Assembly (NCBI RefSeq): GCF_003171515.1
Contig: NC_089391.1
Location: 4,774,001-4,838,000, forward strand
From: Pyrenophora tritici-repentis
Taxonomy: Eukaryota > Ascomycota > Dothideomycetes > Pleosporales > Pleosporaceae
DNA length: 64,000 nt
Direction: 5' to 3'
Below the pieces are notes generated by a model that saw only the letters and a program-made list of their open reading frames with translations, searched no databases and was not told the origin of the DNA. This document shows, one piece after another, positions 26,332 through 36,722 of this stretch (position 1 is its first letter; each line of letters begins with the position of its first letter). The position numbers and the translations under genes were made by a program.

Positions 26332-27215
26332 ATGATGGCTGACCTCGCTGGGTCTGACTCGAGCCCAGCCGTGGCCGCAAGTCAGCTTTCAGCGCCTACG
26401 AAGGCAGACAATGTCAAGGCACCCCCATTCCTACGTTTGCCGGCAGAACTGCGCAACCGAGTGTATGGATATGTTCTGGATTACCAACACAAGTACAGCA
26501 GGTGCAGTCCTTGTTACCGTACTGAACGCCGCTACGAAGTATTCTGGACTGGTCTCAACATGGTCTGCCGACAGTTACGCACCGAGTTCCACCCCCTCGT
26601 TTACCAAAATCATGAATTGGCCACGAGCTTTCATGCTCTCGAAAAGTTTCTTGCAGAATTCTTTCTAGGGGGCGAAGCCAATGTGCCAATCTCGTCCATT
26701 GTGGTTTTTTTAGTTATGAGGAAGGACATCCTGTCTCCATTCCACCTCTGCTATAGCCATGGGCTAGAAGATATCCAGTGAGGATTATGAGCAATACTGA
26801 CCTTGACTATAGAAGTCATGGTGCTGTGAGACACTTCATGACGTCCGGTTTGAGAGATTTCATGATTCGGCTCATCAACCTCTCTTCGAGCGACAATCTA
26901 CTACGCACTTTACCCGAGAATCTCCTCATTTCCCAGGTGATGCTCTTGTACAAGCCATCCTTCTCCGATTCATTTAAGATAGGGTTTTGGCGACTTAAAG
27001 TCCAGAAGACCAACGGGGGTGGTGCGCTGAACGCCGGAGATATTCTGGCACTGTGTGCGTTCTGTCGAAAATTGGAAGAAATTCAGCCCCATGGTCCAGA
27101 AACCCCCGCGGATGAGGGAAGGTTCCTAGATTTGATCATAAAGGTTGTTGGTGGAGAGGATAAGGTCCTGGACCGACATGTATTGACTGCGAGGAAGCGG
27201 TGGTCGATTGCCTAA
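26332..27215 (+). CDS. 2EXR-type (F-box-like) fungal protein (282 aa)
   Basis: Exons 26332-26777 and 26813-27215 join in phase 2 across an apparent 35-nt intron (GTGAGG ... ACTGAC ... TATAG). The N-terminal half carries FLRLPAELRNRVYGYVL at about residues 35-51, then NMVCRQLRTEFHPLVY about 40 residues later. This is the hallmark of the large fungal 2EXR/F-box-like family, whose members are mostly uncharacterised. The C-terminal half has no motif I know. The second frame starts at a TATAG acceptor, in phase with the first. A relative lies 1.2 kb downstream on the same strand, with a fragment of another between, so this is a small local cluster. Confidence 0.6.
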
Positions 27216-27542
27216 GTAGATTTTGGTAAAGTTCAGTAAGACAACAGCTGTATGCAGCAAACCATAGGACGGCTCAGTAAGGAGATAGCTGGAGACAGAA
27301 CAGAGACATTGTGGTCTTAGTTTGGTCTTGATTCGAAAGTAACAGAGTACACGCTGTATGCTTCAAACGCATGTTAGAAGTATCAATACACTCTTTTCTC
27401 AACTCTCTGTATCTCACAAACTTGCGGAAACAACATACTCAAGGCTATCGGTTTATTGTAGTATCTTCCAAGTATCCTGACTCTCTATCGTAATCACTGA
27501 ACCCGTCTCCCTCTACTCCTTCAAAACCCTCTGTCCCAGCAC

Positions 27543-28130
27543 CTACCCAGCCATCCAGACATGCTGTTCCTTGAGATATCCCCCTTCATCCACCACAGTG
27601 ATATGAATATCCAATATACCCTTATCGAACGGATACTCGCAATAGTTGAGGACATCGTAGTACTCACGCGCCTCAACAAGCATCTCAATCTCTTGGCAAA
27701 ACGGATCCAATGCGTCTTTCTTGACCGCATCCAGATTGGCACTGCCGTCCAAATGCCGAACTTGGAGATTCCATCCACCTTTCAGGAAACACCATGGCGA
27801 AGCGTGCTCCCGTGTATACGCCAGATGTTCTTTGGATAGTATGATGTGCTCGGGAAGCTTACGCAGCGGTGACGCATGGTCGGGTGGCGGTGATGAGACC
27901 GAAATAGGATTGTCCGTAGTAGGGTAGGCCTATTGCCCTCTGGTCTATATTGTCCATCACATATCCGATGCATAAATAGGAATGGCTTCTTCTTCGGTGT
28001 GATGGGACTTGGATCGGACTCAACGATTTCTACCGTCTTGCTTGGTCGCCGTGGTAGATCTTGTGGGTGCGGTATCAGCTGATGAAGTCCTATAGATGGA
28101 GTGGTTGGGGCCGGAGAGTGGTGAATATAA
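27543..28130 (-). pseudogene. Fragment of a third 2EXR-cluster-type protein
   Basis: On the minus strand a protein-like frame ends at the TAG at 27543-27545: LRKLPEHIILSKEHLAYTRE, then SPWCFLKGGWNLQVRHLDGS, EAREYYDVLNYCEYPFDKG and HITVVDEGGYLKEQHVWMAG. Upstream, two other frames carry pieces such as PKKKPFLFMHRIC and LPYYGQSYFGLITATRPC, which resemble middle parts of the same kind of protein. They join only by assuming a very short intron plus a frame change near 27860. No start codon for the whole can be defended. I read it as a decayed or partly deleted gene, but a gene with missed introns remains possible. Confidence 0.4.
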
Positions 28131-28461
28131 GAGTGAATGCCGGTAGTTATAGTGAGATATAAGTCATTCAGCTTTGAAATATCGCAATTCACCTCTCAAT
28201 TCATATGCTTGGAGTGTGACACAGTGCTGCTGCCTGGCTAGAAGGTTGGAACCCTACCCAACCTGTTGTCCGCTATTGTCTGGAGGTGACGTGGAAGAGC
28301 TCCAAAGCAGGGCTCAGACGCTAAGCGAGATTTCCCCAAGCACTTACATATATCAGCTTGCCGCACTCAAGTTCAAGTCAGCGATCACTACCATCAACTC
28401 ACTATATCGAAGTCTCGACACCAGCTTCTATCCATCATACAACTCTCGCCAACCAGCAACC

Positions 28462-29358
28462 ATGTCCGCGACCAAACCCGACCCGGACCCAGCTCCGTTT
28501 CCTTTCCTTCGACTACCGGCGGAAATACGCAATAGGGTCTATGACTTCGCTACCCAGGAGATGGAGGGGAAGACTGCACGTTTATTCCCCAAGCCGACCC
28601 CGGAGCCTAACATTCTTGACAAGGACTTACAGCCCATTGAGTCTATTGGCTTGATGGGTGTGTGTCAGCAGATCCGTAAGGAGTTTCGCCCACTGTTCTG
28701 TGGTGCTTGGCATGTTCAGATTGAGATGCCCTCTCTCTTCTCCTTCCTTGCTACCTTCGCACCACTCCACATACCCAATTCGCCAATCGCCGAGATTACT
28801 ACCAGAACCCGCCATGACCCCCCAAACATGCAAAACTGGGATCTGTGGTCGTTCTCGCAAACGATCAACCGGCTTCCCAATACCGTGTGGAAATTTGGAC
28901 AGCGGCACAGGGAGAACAGAACACACATCTACGACTGCCGTTGTCGCCACTTCAACCAAGTTCTTACAAAAGTGTCCATACTTGCGAGGGAAGACACGTT
29001 TGTCAAGTTGGCCCCGGTTCCCATTCTCAAAATCCGACTCGATCATGTTCGTAAGGCGCGCGGATTTTCTCTTAACAAGTGGCGCATACTGCTCCAGAAC
29101 GAGGGAGACAAGCTGACATCCGACCAAGAGATGAAAGTCAAGGAACTTTGTCAGGCACTCTCTGACCTGCTACCCCCGAACCGAGCACGCGGCACATATA
29201 GATGGGGAGTTCATGATATGAATGAAGTGCTTGCGAGCAGGAACCTTGCCGACGTGCATGTAAAGGTTAACAACTCGAAAGGGCAATTCATGACGAAGTA
29301 TGTGTGGCAAGGCGAGAGGAATACCATGACGAAGAAGGGAGTGGGTAAGGGCAAGTGA
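28462..29358 (+). CDS. 2EXR-type (F-box-like) fungal protein (298 aa)
   Basis: A single-exon frame from the ATG at 28462 (MSATKPDPDPAPFPFLRLPA). The frame stays open upstream to 28174, but that stretch is Cys-rich, is not protein-like and overlaps 5' leader sequence, so the internal ATG in good context is preferred. FPFLRLPAEIRNRVYDFATQ at about residues 14-33 and LMGVCQQIRKEFRPLF at about residues 62-77 are the paired motifs of the 2EXR/F-box-like family. The C-terminal half is basic (KKGVGKGK tail). Function unknown. It is a divergent relative of the gene at 26.3 kb. Confidence 0.7.
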   Translation: MSATKPDPDPAPFPFLRLPAEIRNRVYDFATQEMEGKTARLFPKPTPEPNILDKDLQPIESIGLMGVCQQIRKEFRPLFCGAWHVQIEMPSLFSFLATFAPLHIPNSPIAEITTRTRHDPPNMQNWDLWSFSQTINRLPNTVWKFGQRHRENRTHIYDCRCRHFNQVLTKVSILAREDTFVKLAPVPILKIRLDHVRKARGFSLNKWRILLQNEGDKLTSDQEMKVKELCQALSDLLPPNRARGTYRWGVHDMNEVLASRNLADVHVKVNNSKGQFMTKYVWQGERNTMTKKGVGKGK

Positions 29359-30185
29359 AGCTGCAAACAGGAAGCCGAGGGGTCCGAAGTGGACGGCTGC
29401 GGTTGCAGTGCAAGTCAAGACCTTTTGCCCCAGTCACGTATTCAGGCATCGTTTCAGGTTCCGTATAGATGGGAGAAGCTGGATACCCAGTGATTAGATT
29501 AATATAACTGCCGGAACAGGGTGTAGAAGACCAAGGATGAATGGGGGAGCGAGCTAAGATGTGGGTTGAGTTAAGGAATGTTCTTACAGGGTTCCAATCG
29601 AGAGGAGTTAAGTAACTTCTTGATCAAAAGTTATAGTTACTGAAAAGTTTTCACGCTCATTTGCGATGTGTCAAGCTTTGTGATCCGGCTATGCCGGGCC
29701 AGCAATTGTAATCAAGTAAACAAATGCCGGAAGTCGCCGACGTAAGGGTCACGACATGCAACGAACCGAAGTCGGTTCCGTGGTCCAAGGTTGGGGCTGA
29801 CAGCGATGACATCACGCTAAGACTTGTCCGTCAGCCCCGGCGCGCTATTTTGCGGGGAACACCCATCATCACTCGTTCACTCCACAGTCGCTATGCAGCT
29901 ACCAGGCGTGTTAACGCTTTCGGTACAGCCGTTGCCGAAGCCGGATTGTAGTTTTGATGCTCTTGGAGAGATTTGTAGCAATGACGATACGCGCCTTGGT
30001 CACTATGCGCCACGTACGTGCCGGAAACCGGTGAATGTAGTCGAACAAGGACAGGATTCCTTGTGTGGCGGAGGCGCACGTGCGGTAGTCAAATGGGCGC
30101 GAAGTGATAGCCTTGATAAATACCCCGACTCCTCTGCCTTTCCTGGTTGCGAAGGATCGGTCTCGGAATCTCCATCTCCACCACA
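29359..30185. other. Intergenic, trehalase promoter
   Basis: No gene seen. About 75 bases before the trehalase start is an AT-rich GATAAATA string (30114-30121) that could act as a TATA element, followed by a pyrimidine-rich leader. Confidence 0.4.
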
Positions 30186-32263
30186 ATGCGCTCGTTGATT
30201 GCTGCTCTCCTCGCATGCACGCCATTGGCGAATGCGCTCTTCATTGATGGCAGCGTCATCGCACCTTGCGACTCACCCATCTACTGCTATGGTGACTTGC
30301 TTCGTGAGATTGAGCTCGCCAGGCCGTTTGCGGACTCCAAGACGTTTGTTGATCTGTCGGTGACACCCAAAACATGCTTCTACCGTCTCCACTAACTTTA
30401 CGCAGACCGACAACACGTCCACTAGATGAGGTCCTCGCAGCCTTCGCCAACCTCTCCAGGCCCATCGAGAACAATACAGCGCTAAACGACTTCCTCTCCA
30501 CTTACTTTGGTCAGGCAGGTTCGGAGTTGGAAGAAGTGCCCACAGATCAGCTCCAGACTCAGCCAGACTTCCTCGATAATGTCAACTCTTCAGTCGTCCA
30601 GGATTTCACTCGCCAAGTCATCGATATCTGGCCGGAACTTACGCGCCGCTACGTCGGAGCTGGAAATTGCTCTGGCTGCGTCAACTCCTTTATTCCTGTG
30701 AATAGGACTTTCGTTGTGGCTGGTGGACGATTCAGAGAGCCTTATTACTGGGATTCCTTCTGGATCATCGAAGGTCTTCTCCGGACGCAGGGATCATTTA
30801 CCCAAATCGCTGAGAACATCATTGAAAATTTCCTCGATCTAGTTGAAGACATTGGATTTGTTCCCAACGGGGCCCGACGTTACTACGAGAACCGATCACA
30901 GCCCCCGCTGCTCACCCAGATGGTCCGTATCTACGTGGAGTACACCCAGAACTACACCCTGCTGGAACGAGCTCTGCCAATCCTAGAGCAGGAGTATGAA
31001 TTTTGGGTGAACAACCGTACCGTGACGCTCGAACGTGCGGGTATGAACTACTCTCTGAGCCACTACGCAGTATCGAACACTCAGCCTAGACCGGAGTCTT
31101 ACTACGAAGACTATGTGACTGCAAACAACGCGACCTACTTCAACGCCGAAGGCAAAGAGTTCAACGCTACACAGCCTCTTACTGAGTCCGAGATGGCCAC
31201 GCTCTACTCAAATTTAGCGTCAGGTGCTGAGAGTGGTCACGACTACACAGCTCGCTGGCTCGCTAACCCTTCGGATGCCGTCACGGACACGTTCTTTCCC
31301 CTTCGCTCACTGAACACCATCGAAATCATTCCAGTTGATCTTAATTCGATCCTGTACCACAACGAGATCATCATTGGCGAGTTCTACCGTCATCAGGGAA
31401 ACTACAGCGTTGCACGGCAGTGGGCTGAACGTGCTGCAAAGCGTAGCGAAGCCATGACTGCACTGCTTTGGTCGTCTGAGCACTATAGCTACTTTGACTA
31501 CAACCTTACTTCCAGTAGTCAAAATGTCTACACTCTCGCAGACAACACGAGTACACCTCTTGCACTGCAGGGGGCACCACCTGGTAAGCAGGTCTGGTTC
31601 CAGGTCTCGCAATTCTACCCATTTTGGACGGGTGCTGCACCGGATAGCATCAAGAACGACCCCAAAGCGATGCGACGTGTCTACGCGCGTGTAGAGGAGC
31701 TCTTGGGCTCGCGTGCCGGTGGTATCGCAGCGACGAATCTCGAGACTGGCCAGCAATGGGACGAGCCGAATGTGTGGCCACCGCTGCAGTACATACTCAT
31801 GGAGGGCCTGCTCAACACTCCCCTTGAAGTTAGCGAAGAAGACGACGAACAGACAACCCAGGACTATGTATGGACACAAGACCTAGCTCTCCGACTCGCG
31901 CAACGCTACCTCGACTCTCTATACTGCACATGGCGCGTCACCGGCGGCGCCACCGAGGAAGTTTCGCAACTCCCTGGTTCCCAGGGCAACGGGACGATCT
32001 TCGAGAAGTATGCAGATGAGAGTACGAATGCGGCTGGTGGAGGCGGAGAGTATGAAGTTGTTGAGGGCTTCGGTTGGTCAAATGGTGTGTTGATTTGGGC
32101 TGTTGATCAGTTCGGACAGAAGTTGACGACACCGCAATGCGGCAACATCACGGCTGCAAATATCGGAGGCGGCAGTGCCAAGAGGAAGAGGAGCGCGGTG
32201 GAGCTGAGTAAGAGAGATGCTCAGTGGATTAAGAAGACAGCTTCTAGCCGGTTGAGGTATTAG
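30186..32263 (+). CDS. Secreted GH37 trehalase (675 aa)
   Basis: Exons 30186-30355 and 30406-32263 (50-nt intron with CTAAC branch site) join in phase to read DSKTFVDLPTTRPLDEVLAA, the expected trehalase N-terminal motif. The donor is a weak GTCGGT. The enzyme splits trehalose into two glucoses. The start at 30186 gives a clean signal peptide (MRSLIAALLACTPLANA), so extracellular or vacuolar action is inferred. Trehalase signature 1 is AGGRFREPYYWDSFW at about residues 162-176, and signature 2 is QWDEPNVWPP at about 507-516. The C-terminal EGFGWSNGVLIWAVDQFG is also conserved in the family. Many N-x-S/T sites fit a glycoprotein. No calcium-binding, phosphorylated N-terminal region of neutral trehalases is present. 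The C-terminus has a basic patch (KRKRS) that family members need not have. Confidence 0.92.
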
Positions 32264-32332
32264 ATGGTCTGGTGGTAGATGAGTATACTGACTTAATGAC
32301 ATGATCTATTTCAATCAAAAGAAAATGATGCT

Positions 32333-34815
32333 TCAAACTTCCAACGCCATGCCGTCTCGAATTATTGACCGGGCCACTGCGTACTTGTAGACTTCCTCGT
32401 TGACTTTGCTCATTGCAGAGCCCGAACGGTCTGACGAGCTTCCAGAGGCCTTTGGAGCAGTGACATAATACAGACGCTTCTTGATGGAGGATGTTGTTAG
32501 ATGCCTGCTAGGAGTAGGTGGCTTGAGAATTATGCGGTTCCGGTTCTGAATTCTGGATGTCGAAGTTGGGGTCGGGTTCCGACTGATTAACGTGTTCCAC
32601 CACCGAGTGCACGGCCCCACCGAATGCACGCAACACCGCTTTTTCCACATTTTTCAATCAATTATATCTCAACCACCATGACAGGTATTGAAGCTGCGCT
32701 TGCAGCAATTGAATCGCTAAGCCTTGGAGATGATTTTACATATGCAAATATTGCTGCGAAGTACGATTGTGACCGATCTACGTTATCACGACGACACCGA
32801 GGGCTTACACGAGCGCGTGCAACAGCACTTGCAAATGGCCGATTGCTCAACAACACGCAGGAATCTGAGCTTGTAAAATATATACACACACTTGTGAGCC
32901 GCGGGCTGCCTCCATCCAAGCCAATGATACGCAATTTTGCGAGCCAGATAGCTCAGAAAGATGTAGGAAAAAACTGGGCTGATCGCTTCGTGGGCCGCCA
33001 CCAGATCGATCTCATCTCACACTAGGCATCCGGACTCGGTCGCAACCGCTTCAAAGCTGACTCCGCCTTCAAGTACAGGCTATACTTTGAGCCCCTTAAG
33101 CGAAAAATCGAGCAATATAATGTAGATCACCGGCATATATACAATATGGATGAGAAGGGCTTCCTGATTGGCGTGCTGTCAAAGATGAAGCGGGTGTTCT
33201 CTAAGAGCGCTTTTGAGGAGGGAAAGCTGCGGCACATCATACAGGATGGCAATCGTGAGTGGATCACCACTATAGCTTGCATCTGCGCTGATGGCACGTC
33301 GCTGACGCCTGCCCTCATCTATCAGGCTCAATCTGGAGCCATTCAAGATACCTGGTTGCAGGACTTTAACCCAGAACAACACCGTGCTTTCTTCACAAGC
33401 TCACCTTCTGGATGGACTAGTCACGATATAGGGCTTGCCTAGCTTAAGCAGGTCTTCGATCGCGAAACAAAGAAGAAGGCACGTACGTCATGGCGGCTGC
33501 TCATCCTTGATGGCCATAGATCACACATTTCTATGGAGTTTATTGAGTATTGTCATGCGAATAAGATCTTGCTTATGATCTATCCGCCTCACAGTACTCA
33601 CACGCTTCAGCCTCTCGACGTTGTTATGTTTGCGCCGCTCGCAGCCGCCTACAAAGCTGAGCTCGCTCGCTTTCTTGATCGCGCCCAAGGTCTTACGAGC
33701 ATCACTAAAAGAGACTTCTATCGCTTATTTAATGCCGCGTGGCACTCCTCCTTTAACGAGAAGCTTATCTAGAAGTCTTTCGAAGCGACAGGCATCTTAC
33801 CGTTAGACTCAGGCGTCATCTTAAAGCGGTTCACCACGGTGCAAGCAGATACCTCTAGGCTAAATTCAAGCGGCTCTTCAAGCTCAGTACTAAGCGCAAG
33901 CGACTAGCGAAAAATTGAGCGATTGCTGCGGCAAGCAGTGGACGATATCTACGATTAAAACGCTAAGAAGCTTAGCCAAACGATCCACGCGATTTCAGCT
34001 AAAAATCAGCTCTTACAACACGAGAACAACAGCCTTCGAGAGGCTCTAACTAATGAGAAGAGGCGTAGGCAGCGTGGCAAAGCTTTGCTGCTTAAGCCAC
34101 CAGCTGATTATGACGGAGGAGCAGTATTCTGGTCGCCTAATAAGGTAGCAGAGGCACGTGATCGCCAGGAGCAAAAGGACCTTCAAGAACAGGAGTTGCA
34201 GCGGCAAAAAAGTGAGGCAATTCAGATTCGTGAGCAGCAGAAGCTTACTAAAGCTTAGCTGCTTGAAGAGCGTCGTTTGAAGCGAGTTGCAGCGAAGGAG
34301 GAGCGGGAGCGCTTAGCTGCAAAGAAAGCCCTTCAGCGCGAGGAAGATAAGATAGCGAAGCAGCTTCAGAAACAACTTCAAAACGATATCAAACTATGCC
34401 AAAAGGGCAAGAGTCAAAGCCTTAAGCCTACTAACGCTGCTGCGACCGTTGTGGCTGATAGGATTCCTCTTGTTGTTAGTGAAGCTGCATCGACTGCTCC
34501 GCAGCTCACCCGACGCGGCCGGCCAATAAGACCACCTAAAAAGCTGCTCATGTGATAAAAAAACTCCCAATATACTCTGTAATGTAATAAAAACCTAACA
34601 CTAAAAATTCCTGTGAAATTATCTATTGTGGGTGGCTGTATAGGCTGAAGTTTAAGGCGGGCAATTTGTGGTGTTCGTGCATTCGGTGGGGCCGTGCATT
34701 CGGTGGTGGAACACGTTAGTCATCCGGAAGCAGGTACGCCTCACAGCTCCGGTACCTGTGACAAGTGACTTCCTTCCGTCTTCTTTCGATCTAATGCTTT
34801 CGCTACCTGCAACAT
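32333..34815 (-). CDS. Small unknown protein gene with a transposon in its intron
   Basis: Coding segments 34815-34756 and 32545-32333 join in phase 0 to a 90-aa protein: MLQVAKALDRKKTEGSHLSQ, then an Arg/Pro-rich part, IKKRLYYVTAPKASGS and MSKVNEEVYKYAVARSIIRD near the end. The intron is 2210 nt as found. Removing the 2128-bp pogo element and one TA leaves 80 nt with a GTACCG donor, TTCAG acceptor and an ACTAAT branch-like site, and the TA duplicated by the insertion lies inside that branch site. The protein resembles nothing I know. A further upstream exon is possible because an AAGCAG acceptor immediately precedes the chosen ATG; an ATG frame at 35236 ending in a GTAAGT donor near 35080 is one candidate. 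Confidence 0.4.
32589..32629 (+). repeat. Left terminal inverted repeat of the pogo element
   Basis: Pairs with 34676-34716. It contains two near-copies of the 13-mer CACCGA(A/G)TGCACG, so each transposon end presents the motif twice, as expected of tandem transposase-binding sites. Confidence 0.9.
32678..34555 (+). pseudogene. Pogo transposase with six premature stops
   Basis: One frame of 626 codons. The N-terminus (MTGIEAALAAIESL) leads into helix-turn-helix regions (YANIAAKYDCDRSTLSRR, then a CENP-B-like SRGLPPSKPMIRNFASQIA). The DDE catalytic region follows, with aspartates in IYNMDEKGFLIG, LLILDGHRSHIS and THTLQPLDVVMF, the D-D-D arrangement of pogo elements. The C-terminal third is a Lys/Glu/Gln-rich coiled coil ending in a basic RRGRPIRPPKK tail. 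Stops are TAG at 33023, 33440, 33770, 33905 and 34256, and TAA at 33956. All six differ from a Gln codon by one C-to-T change, the RIP signature; there is no TGA and no frameshift. Confidence 0.88.
34676..34716 (-). repeat. Right terminal inverted repeat of the pogo element
   Basis: Reverse complement of the left terminal repeat with one G/A difference at position 18. It is followed directly by TA. Confidence 0.9.
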
Positions 34816-35794
34816 CTGCTTGGATCTCAACGTTGAATGGTGATGTTTTCCAATGCACAGAATATTGTTAATTTCACTAATTCAACCCCCAATTAGTCGT
34901 TGTCGTCCTCATCTCGCTTCGTTCACCGGCACCACATTTTGCGCATCCGGCCGAAAGGACGCTCACAGCCAGAATAAGAGATGTGCAACAAGGCAGAAGG
35001 AAGCAACCCCGATTCGATAGGAGCAGTGTCCCTGGAGCGATCATGAAGATACCAAGCGGACACTCCTTGCAGTACTTACTGCTTGCGGCAGGATCGTTCA
35101 CACTACTCTGCCTTTGAGACAGGGCAGCAGCCGCGTCAACTGCCAAGTACGCCAGCGCGATGTGCTTCGGAAGAGAGCGGTTGCTGTCAGACCGCGTGGT
35201 TGGTGATGTCCAGGAGATCAGTCTGTGCGCTAGCATGGTGCGGAGCCTAACGAGGCGCTCATTATCCCTGGCGGCACTCGAACATTTGTGTTTTCTTTAA
35301 TTCAGACCTAAGGCACGATGACGGTACAGAAATCTACTTGTCTGGTAGAACGACTTCCCAGGCTCCCCAGCTGTTTCGCCCTTCACAATGTATGGTGTTA
35401 CGCATGATGTCGGCATTTCCAGTGAATCTAGACCAGTCTTTCCTGCCTGTGCGCTAGGAACATTACTACTATGGCTTTGTTGCAATGCGCCATAGGCGCA
35501 ATACATCGCGCACTACGCAGGTAGTTGAATGTAGGGGTTTTCTATCATGATCTACCGAAGTTTACATGCCGGCAGCGGAGAACCAATACTATTCGAAATC
35601 TTATTTCCGGTTAATCATCTTCCGTTCCGAGGCTGCTCATTGGAGAGCATTTATCGCTACGCCTTGTCCTGTAGATTGAAGATGATATATATTCACCCAG
35701 TCTCCCATTGTATGAAAGGCATCCTCGGATCTCACACGCTCATTACTACCACATTTTCACCCTACCTAATCTACCGTTGTCAGAGATCTTAAAG
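34816..35794. other. Region between the transposon-bearing gene and the cutinase
   Basis: Contains an ATG frame on the minus strand starting at 35236 whose first 50 residues look protein-like (HIALAYLAVDAAAALSQRQS) and which runs into a GTAAGT donor near 35080. It may be an upstream exon of the small minus-strand gene, but I cannot connect the phases. The right part should hold the cutinase promoter. Confidence 0.3.
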
Positions 35795-36662
35795 ATGAAG
35801 TTCGCCTCTCTTGTCGCTTTCGCCGCCCTCGCAGCGGCATCCCCCATTTCTCCAGCTGCTCTTTCTCCCAAGATTGAGGTCAATGTCGCAGACATCGAGG
35901 TTGGGGTCGAGGTTGGGGTCGAGGTTGAGCTCCAGACCCGTCAGCTTGGCTTGTTCGAATCAACCAGCAATGACCTTCTGGACGGAAAAGCAACAGCCTG
36001 TCCAAAAGTCATCTTCATCTTCGCTCGTGCGAGTGGAGAAGTCGGAAACATGGTACGTTGTGCTCCACTCCAATCTTCACTCCCAACTTAGCTAATACGA
36101 AACCAGGGCCTCAGCACCGGTCCCGCTGTCGCCACTACCCTGCGGTCCAAATACGGCGAGGAGAACGTCTGGGTCCAGGGAGTCGGTGGCCCATATACGG
36201 CTTATTTATTCGCGACTTCTCTACCAGACGGTACAACCCAAGAATCTATCAATGAAGCCATTGGCCTCTTCCAGCTAGCCAACAAGAAGTGCCCCGGCAC
36301 GCCCATCGTCGCGGGCGGATACAGGTACCTACAACCCTTTTTGCTCCCTGCATCTTTCATTTCGGGACTAACGTCGTCACAGTCAAGGTACCGCCGTCGT
36401 CGCTGGCGCAGTCTCTAGGCTCCCCCGCACCATCCGTAACCAGATCAAGGGCATTGTGCTCTTCGGGTACACGCTAAACCTGCAGAACGGTGGTGCTATC
36501 TACAGATATCCTAGTGAAAACTTAAAGGTTTTCTGTGGTGCGTTGGACCTTGTGTGTCAGGGCTATCTTATAGAGTCCGTTGGGCATTTCTTCTATTACC
36601 CCGACTCTCTAGGTCCCGCACCAGAGTTTTTGGAGAGCAAGATTGATAGGTACTATACTTAG
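35795..36662 (+). CDS. Secreted cutinase (CE5, 251 aa)
   Basis: Exons 35795-36052, 36107-36324 and 36383-36662 (introns 54 and 58 nt). The start is the ATG at 35795, which opens a signal peptide (MKFASLVAFAALAAASP). The enzyme hydrolyses ester bonds of plant cutin as a serine esterase. The nucleophile lies in GYSQG (S159), with the serine codon split by the second intron. The rest of the triad is the Asp of ALDLVC and the His of ESVGHFFYY, in the order seen in CE5 enzymes. FIFARASGEVGNM carries the oxyanion-region pattern, usually ARGSTE..N; the Gly-Ser of that pattern is replaced by Ala-Ser here. Between signal and domain is a short acidic repeat, VGVEVGVEVE, probably part of a propeptide. 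Confidence 0.88.
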
Positions 36663-36722
36663 TGTTGGGTGGGATGACCTTGGTTAGATATTGGAGCAGC
36701 AAATATCAAGGATAATACGTAA

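Larger units (their letters stand above)
32589..34716 (+). mobile_element. Pogo-type (Tc1/mariner superfamily) DNA transposon, 2128 bp
   Basis: Bounded by 41-bp terminal inverted repeats with a single mismatch (32589-32629 and 34676-34716, starting ACGTGTTCCACCACCGA) and by TA dinucleotides at 32587-32588 and 34717-34718, the usual target duplication of this superfamily. Inside is one transposase frame on the plus strand from 32678 to 34555, without frameshifts but with six stops. The element is structurally complete and therefore fairly young, but cannot make its own full-length transposase. It lies within the intron of a small minus-strand gene. Confidence 0.9.

Noticed and set aside
31307..31879. 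190-codon minus-strand frame
   Set aside because: Antisense to the trehalase exon and without protein-like features.
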